DNA of 64,000 nucleotides, taken from positions 372,001 through 436,000 of the forward strand of contig JAURXM010000132.1 in NCBI GenBank assembly GCA_030654395.1, in the 5' to 3' direction. A model generated the notes under the pieces. That model ran no database searches. It was not told the origin of the DNA and saw only the letters and a list, made by a program, of their open reading frames with translations. This DNA comes from Aquabacterium sp. (GTDB taxonomy: Bacteria; Pseudomonadota; Gammaproteobacteria; Burkholderiales; Burkholderiaceae_C). The number at the start of each line of letters is the position of its first letter. The stretch's first letter is position 1. Both the position numbers and the translations under genes were made by a program. Shown piece by piece: positions 59,244 through 64,000 of this stretch.

Positions 59244-60614
59244 TCACATCAAGGAGCGCACCAGCTCAATGGCCTCTTCCACGCGCTCAACCGCATGGAT
59301 CGTCAGGCCTTCAATGGGTTTTTTCGGTGCGTTGGCCTTGGGCACCAAGGCCATCGTGAAACCCAATTTGGCAGCCTCTTTCAGGCGATCTTGGCCGCCT
59401 GGCGCAGGCCGAATCTCGCCAGCCAAACCGACTTCGCCAAAGGCGATGAAACCTTTGGGCAGGGCGCGGCCACGCAGGCTGCTTTGAATCGCCAGTAAGA
59501 CGGCTAAGTCGGCCGCAGGCTCACTGATGCGCACGCCACCCACCGCGTTGACAAACACATCCTGATCGGCGCAGGCCATCCCCGCGTGTCGGTGCAACAC
59601 GGCGAGCAACATGGCCAAGCGGTCACGCTCTAAACCGACGCTCAAACGCCGGGGGCTGGGCCCACCTGCATCAACCAAGGCTTGGATTTCAACCAGCAGC
59701 GGGCGGGTGCCTTCCAGTGTCACCAACACGCATGACCCTGGGACGGGGTCGCCGTGGGTTGATAGAAAAATCGCACTTGGATTGCTGACGCCCTTGAGGC
59801 CTTTGTCCGTCATGGCAAACACGCCAATCTCGTTGACGGCGCCAAAGCGATTTTTAATGGCACGCACCAGCCGGAAACTACTGTGTGTGTCGCCCTCAAA
59901 ATACAGCACCGTGTCGACGATGTGCTCCAACACGCGTGGTCCGGCCAGCGTGCCATCCTTTGTGACGTGCCCGACCAGCACCGTGGTGCAGCCGCTGGAC
60001 TTGGCCACACGGGTCAAATGGGCTGCGCATTCACGCACCTGTGCCACAGACCCTGGCGCCGAGGTCAGTTGATCCGAAAACACCGTCTGGATCGAGTCGA
60101 TCACACAGAATGCGGGCTTCTCGTCATTCATGGTGGCGATGATGTTTTCCAGCTGAATTTCAGCCTGAACGCGCACTTTGGAGCCATCCAGACCCAGTCG
60201 GTGAGCACGCAACGCCACCTGTGCCGTGCTCTCCTCGCCAGTCACATACAGCACGGGCATGTGCCGTGACAGGGCATCGAGCGCCTGCAGCAGCAAGGTG
60301 GACTTGCCGATGCCCGGGTCGCCGCCGATCAACACCACGCCACCTGAAACGATCCCGCCGCCCAGCACCCGGTCAAGCTCTTCGATCCCAGTCGGGGTGC
60401 GTGCCACATCGGCCGCTTCGATGTCCGACAGGGTCGTCACCGGTTGGGCGGCATTCAAACCACGCGCCAAGGCCTGCATGCGATTCTTGCTAGGGGCCTC
60501 TGCGCGTGTTTCTTCTAAGGTATTCCATGCTTCGCAGCTTGGGCACTTGCCCAGCCACTTGGCGCTGGTGCCACCACATTCGCTGCAAGTGAAAATTGTT
60601 TTTTCTTTGGCCAT
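59244..60614 (-). CDS. radA: DNA repair protein RadA
   Basis: N-terminal zinc finger FTCSECGGTSAKWLGKCPSCEAWNT; GGDPGIGKSTLLLQ; KNRFG motif. Confidence 0.97.
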   Translation of the reverse strand: MAKEKTIFTCSECGGTSAKWLGKCPSCEAWNTLEETRAEAPSKNRMQALARGLNAAQPVTTLSDIEAADVARTPTGIEELDRVLGGGIVSGGVVLIGGDPGIGKSTLLLQALDALSRHMPVLYVTGEESTAQVALRAHRLGLDGSKVRVQAEIQLENIIATMNDEKPAFCVIDSIQTVFSDQLTSAPGSVAQVRECAAHLTRVAKSSGCTTVLVGHVTKDGTLAGPRVLEHIVDTVLYFEGDTHSSFRLVRAIKNRFGAVNEIGVFAMTDKGLKGVSNPSAIFLSTHGDPVPGSCVLVTLEGTRPLLVEIQALVDAGGPSPRRLSVGLERDRLAMLLAVLHRHAGMACADQDVFVNAVGGVRISEPAADLAVLLAIQSSLRGRALPKGFIAFGEVGLAGEIRPAPGGQDRLKEAAKLGFTMALVPKANAPKKPIEGLTIHAVERVEEAIELVRSLM

Positions 60615-60619
60615 GCGGA

Positions 60620-61117
60620 TCAGGGTGTGGTGGTGTCTGAATGGATGGCGTTGAGCCGCTGCTCAAACTCTTGGCGTAACTGGCGGCGCAGCTTGGCACC
60701 AGCAAAACGGCGCATTGCCTCGGGCCCTTCTGGTATCAGTGGCGGCACGGGAGTGGGTTTGGATTCGTCGTTGACGCCCACCATGGTGAAGAAGCAGCTA
60801 TTGGCGTGGCGAACCACCTGGGTGCGGATGTTCTCAGCAATCACCTTGACGCCGATTTCCATCGATGATGTGCCCGTGTAATTCACCGAGGCCAAAAACG
60901 TCACCAGCTCGCCCACGTGCACGGGTTGACGGAAGGTGACTTGGTCAACCGATAAGGTCACAACGTAACAACCGGCGTAGCGGCTGGCGCAGGCATAAGC
61001 CACTTGATCGAGCAGCTTGAGGATGGTGCCGCCGTGCACATTGCCGGAAAAGTTGGCCATATCCGGCGTCATGAGCACGGTCATGCGCAGTTGGTGGCGG
61101 TTGTGGTCAATGTCCAT
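60620..61117 (-). CDS. Acyl-CoA thioesterase (hotdog fold)
   Basis: MTPDMANFSGNVHGGTILKLLDQVAYACASRYAGCYVVTLSVDQVTFRQPVHVGELVTF. Confidence 0.9.
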   Translation of the reverse strand: MDIDHNRHQLRMTVLMTPDMANFSGNVHGGTILKLLDQVAYACASRYAGCYVVTLSVDQVTFRQPVHVGELVTFLASVNYTGTSSMEIGVKVIAENIRTQVVRHANSCFFTMVGVNDESKPTPVPPLIPEGPEAMRRFAGAKLRRQLRQEFEQRLNAIHSDTTTP

Positions 61118-61166
61118 TTGTCTGTCTCTACCGCTGAAGTCATGGTGGCAAGGCGCCGAGTATGGC

Positions 61167-62288
61167 TTAGCCCTGATGTGGGTTCACGGTCAGGATGGAA
61201 ACCCTTTTTGACAGCGCGCACATCAATTCATAGCCGATCGTGCCGCAGTGGTGGGCTACCTCGTCAATGGGCAGTTGCGTGGCGAGCCCCTTGTGCTCTG
61301 GGCCTTGGCCCCACAGCGTCACTTCGGTGCCAATCACGGCATGGGGCAAATGGCTGAGGTCCGCGTTGATCATGTCCATCGAGACGCGACCAATAATCGG
61401 CGCACGCTCACCCCCAACCAGCACGGGCGTGCCTTCTGGCGCGTTCCGTGGATAGCCGTCAGCGTAGCCACAAGCCAGTATGCCGATGCGCATGGGTTTG
61501 CTCGCCGTGAAGGCGCTGCCATAGCCCACTGTGTCTCCGGCCTCAATATGTTGGATGCCGATGATTTTGGTGCGCAAGGTCATGGCCGGTTGCAAGCGCC
61601 AGTAAGCGGCATCGTGCTCCGGGTAGTCTGGCGATGCGCCGTACAACATCACCCCGGGCCTGATCCAGTCACCGCGCACATCTGGGTTGGCTGCGTGGCG
61701 CAAAATGCCTGCGCTGTTGCACAGGCTGCGCTCTCCGCTGAGGTCGGCCGAATGGGTTTGGAAGGTCTTGAGTTGATGGTCGATGCCTTTGGGGCCATCT
61801 GCGTCAGAAAAATGCGTCATCAAGGACACTTCATCCACTTGGGACAGCGCGCTTAATCGGGCCCACGCACTGCGAAAGGCATGCGGGGTGAAGCCCAAGC
61901 GGTTCATGCCTGTGTTCATTTTCAAGAAAACGCGGTGCGGCCATTCCGTTTTGTGAGCCGCAAGCCAATCGATTTGCTCGTCGCAGTGCACCACATGCCA
62001 CAGCCCCAAGCGCGAGCACCACTCCAGATCTCGTGCTTCAAACACACCTTCGAGTAGCAAAATGGGGCCTCGCCAAGCCATGTCACGCAGCTTTTGCGCT
62101 TCTGCGATGTCTAGCAGGGCAAACCCGTCTGCGGCACGCAGGCCTTCAAATATGCGTTTCAGGCCATGCCCGTAACCACCCGCCTTGACGACGGCCCAGA
62201 TGCGGGCGTCGGGCGCGCACTCGCGCGCGCGCTCCAAGTTGTGGTGCAAGGCGTCGATGTGGATGAGGGCTTCAAGCGGGCGTGGCAT
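61167..62288 (-). CDS. alr: Alanine racemase
   Basis: VVKAGGYGHGLKRI PLP-Lys motif; KMNTGMNRLGF; GRVSMDMINADL. Confidence 0.95.
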   Translation of the reverse strand: MPRPLEALIHIDALHHNLERARECAPDARIWAVVKAGGYGHGLKRIFEGLRAADGFALLDIAEAQKLRDMAWRGPILLLEGVFEARDLEWCSRLGLWHVVHCDEQIDWLAAHKTEWPHRVFLKMNTGMNRLGFTPHAFRSAWARLSALSQVDEVSLMTHFSDADGPKGIDHQLKTFQTHSADLSGERSLCNSAGILRHAANPDVRGDWIRPGVMLYGASPDYPEHDAAYWRLQPAMTLRTKIIGIQHIEAGDTVGYGSAFTASKPMRIGILACGYADGYPRNAPEGTPVLVGGERAPIIGRVSMDMINADLSHLPHAVIGTEVTLWGQGPEHKGLATQLPIDEVAHHCGTIGYELMCALSKRVSILTVNPHQG

Positions 62289-62409
62289 ATAGGGGATTTT
62301 GCCAGTGTCGGCGCTCAGGGTTCACCAGTCCCTTGATTAGATGCCTTTACATCTTGAAAGCGACAGCCCGGATCGTCTCCTGTTGGCTGCGTGCTATAAC
62401 CGGCAGCTC

Positions 62410-62424
62410 CCAAGTAGTACTTGG
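62410..62424. promoter_or_regulatory. Perfect inverted repeat CCAAGTA-G-TACTTGG between divergent alr and lplT
   Basis: 7-bp arms with a 1-bp centre, read directly. Confidence 0.45.
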
Positions 62425-62458
62425 ATTTAATGGACATGGAACTACCTGACACGCGCCC

Positions 62459-63742
62459 ATGAAAAAAGGTTTTTTTACGATCATGGCAGCGCAGTTTTTC
62501 AGCTCGCTGGCAGACAACGCTTTGTTGGTGGGTGCGATTGAACTGTTGAGGGCTACTCATGCGCCCGCATGGCAGGTCCCCGCATTGGCGCCGATGTTCG
62601 CGCTTTTCTATGTGGTACTGGCGCCTATCGTCGGTGCATTTGCAGATGCGGCACCCAAGGGCCGCGTCATGTTTTATTCAAACAGCATCAAGGTCGTGGG
62701 TTGCATGATGATGCTGCTGGGTTTTCACCCACTGCTGGCTTACGCTGTCGTGGGGCTGGGGGCCGCGGCATATTCGCCCGCCAAGTACGGCATCCTCACT
62801 GAATTATTGCCTCCATCACAGTTGGTGAAGGCCAACGGCTGGATTGAAGGCTTGACGGTGGCCTCGGTCATTCTCGGCGTGCTCTTGGGCGGTCAGTTGG
62901 TCGGTGCGCGGGTTTCTGCCGTGTTATTGGGTTTTGATTTCCCCTTGGTCGACACAGGCGTGGACACTCCCGCAGAAGCGGCTATCGCTTCCATGATTTT
63001 GCTGTATATCGTTGCGGCGCTCTTTAATTTGCGCATACCGCGGACAGATGCCCCACTGCAACCCATGGCCAGTAACATCGTGACCTTGTTGCGAGATTTC
63101 TGGCAATGTAATGCTCGGCTCTGGAAGGACAAGCTCGGTCAGATATCCTTGGCCACGACCACGCTGGTCTGGGGTGTCTCGGGCAATATGCGCGTCATTG
63201 TGTTCCCTTGGGCCGCGGCTGCGTTGGGGTATTCCACAACGCAAGCTTCGTCTTTGGCTGGTGTCGTTGTCTTGGGGACGGCTGTCAGCGCGGTGGTGGC
63301 TTCGGTCATGGTGCGCTTGGATCAGGCCACCCGGCTTATCCCTTTGGGTGTGGCGATGGGGGTGTTGATGCTGGGTTTGAACTTCATTACCAGCCTCACT
63401 TGGGCGATCCCTTTCTTGATATTGTTGGGTGCGACCGTGGGTTATTTGATCGTGCCCATGAATGCTTTATTGCAGCACCGTGGCCACAGTCTGATGGGGG
63501 CAGGGCGCTCCATCGCCGTGCAAAACTTCAATGAGCAAGCCTGCATTTTGGCGCTAGGCGGCGCCTATGCTTTTGCAACCAAATTGGGTTTCTCCGCCTT
63601 CGACATCATCACCAGCTTCGGCTTGGCTGTGGCCTCAATCATGTGCTTGATTGGCGTATGGCATCGCCGTAATGCAGTGGTATATAAAACAGAAATAGAT
63701 CAACTGCTTGAGTTGGCTCGTGGGGACGGACACGGCCACTGA
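62459..63742 (+). CDS. lplT: Lysophospholipid transporter LplT
   Basis: FTIMAAQFFSSLADNALLVGAIELL, AYSPAKYGILTELLPPSQLVKANGWIEGLTVASVILGVLLGG; next to alr. Confidence 0.93.
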   Translation: MKKGFFTIMAAQFFSSLADNALLVGAIELLRATHAPAWQVPALAPMFALFYVVLAPIVGAFADAAPKGRVMFYSNSIKVVGCMMMLLGFHPLLAYAVVGLGAAAYSPAKYGILTELLPPSQLVKANGWIEGLTVASVILGVLLGGQLVGARVSAVLLGFDFPLVDTGVDTPAEAAIASMILLYIVAALFNLRIPRTDAPLQPMASNIVTLLRDFWQCNARLWKDKLGQISLATTTLVWGVSGNMRVIVFPWAAAALGYSTTQASSLAGVVVLGTAVSAVVASVMVRLDQATRLIPLGVAMGVLMLGLNFITSLTWAIPFLILLGATVGYLIVPMNALLQHRGHSLMGAGRSIAVQNFNEQACILALGGAYAFATKLGFSAFDIITSFGLAVASIMCLIGVWHRRNAVVYKTEIDQLLELARGDGHGH

Positions 63743-63828
63743 AGTGGGGGGCGTGCTACATAGCTTTACACAATCACGTCAGCGAGATGGGGTTGTGGCC
63801 CGTTGAGGTTTCACCAAGGAGAAATCTC

Positions 63829-64000
63829 ATGAACCCACTTCAACTCGTCAACCTGTCCCGCTTGGCCCTGATCGCAGGGTTGGTGGCCGCTTCGGTCAGT
63901 GCGCAGGCAGGCGGCGTCTACTGGGCAGTCAATGTCGATGCCCCTATGCAAGGCGTCGGGCGTGTTGCAACGGCCGTGTCCAATGTGCCGCATGGTGTCT
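63829..64000 (+). CDS. Secreted hypothetical protein, N-terminal part only (truncated by window end)
   Basis: AAGGAG RBS, ATG, signal peptide MNPLQLVNLSRLALIAGLVAASVSAQA then GGVYWAVNVDAPMQGVGRVATAVSNVPHGV, open to window end. Confidence 0.65.
   Translation, partial: MNPLQLVNLSRLALIAGLVAASVSAQAGGVYWAVNVDAPMQGVGRVATAVSNVPHGV

Overview
The window reads as a contiguous, gene-dense chromosomal segment of a betaproteobacterium. Gene order (recG-oxyR, rpsT/murJ, lplT-alr-radA, flhB-flhA-flhF-flhG-fliA, prkA-yeaH-ycgB) suggests Burkholderiales, possibly Comamonadaceae-like; this is inference, since no rRNA is present. Contents from left to right: the edge of a type VI secretion locus (tssM 3' end, tagF, OmpA-like, tssA); a TonB-like protein; a class III CoA-transferase; a tandem pair of LplT-like MFS genes, the first carrying a degenerate acyltransferase domain; a CPBP protease and an EEP-family protein; a decayed pseudogene; tgt - hybrid histidine kinase - queA; recG/oxyR; thrB/polA; ppk1/sixA; tolQRA; a bufferin-type (BufA-BufB-BufC) RiPP operon; an orphan GspE/PilB-like ATPase; prkA-yeaH-ycgB; a three-gene CheX-like/GGDEF/CheY-like module; a flagellar cluster with an atypical FlhG; two chemoreceptors; arginine genes; murJ, radA, alr and lplT. 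I saw no rRNA, tRNA, CRISPR array, IS element or prophage. The observations I rate highest are: (1) the bufABC operon with a perfect TGACAATATTGTCA palindrome upstream that matches known copper-response operators; (2) an FlhG-position protein that keeps the DQAxxLR FlhF-activating motif but has lost the Walker A P-loop; (3) a translationally coupled CheX-like/diguanylate cyclase/CheY-like module with a candidate sigma-28 promoter; (4) a histidine kinase embedded between queA and tgt; (5) an LplT-acyltransferase fusion with destroyed catalytic motifs. All calls come from reading translations and DNA by eye; no database search was run.
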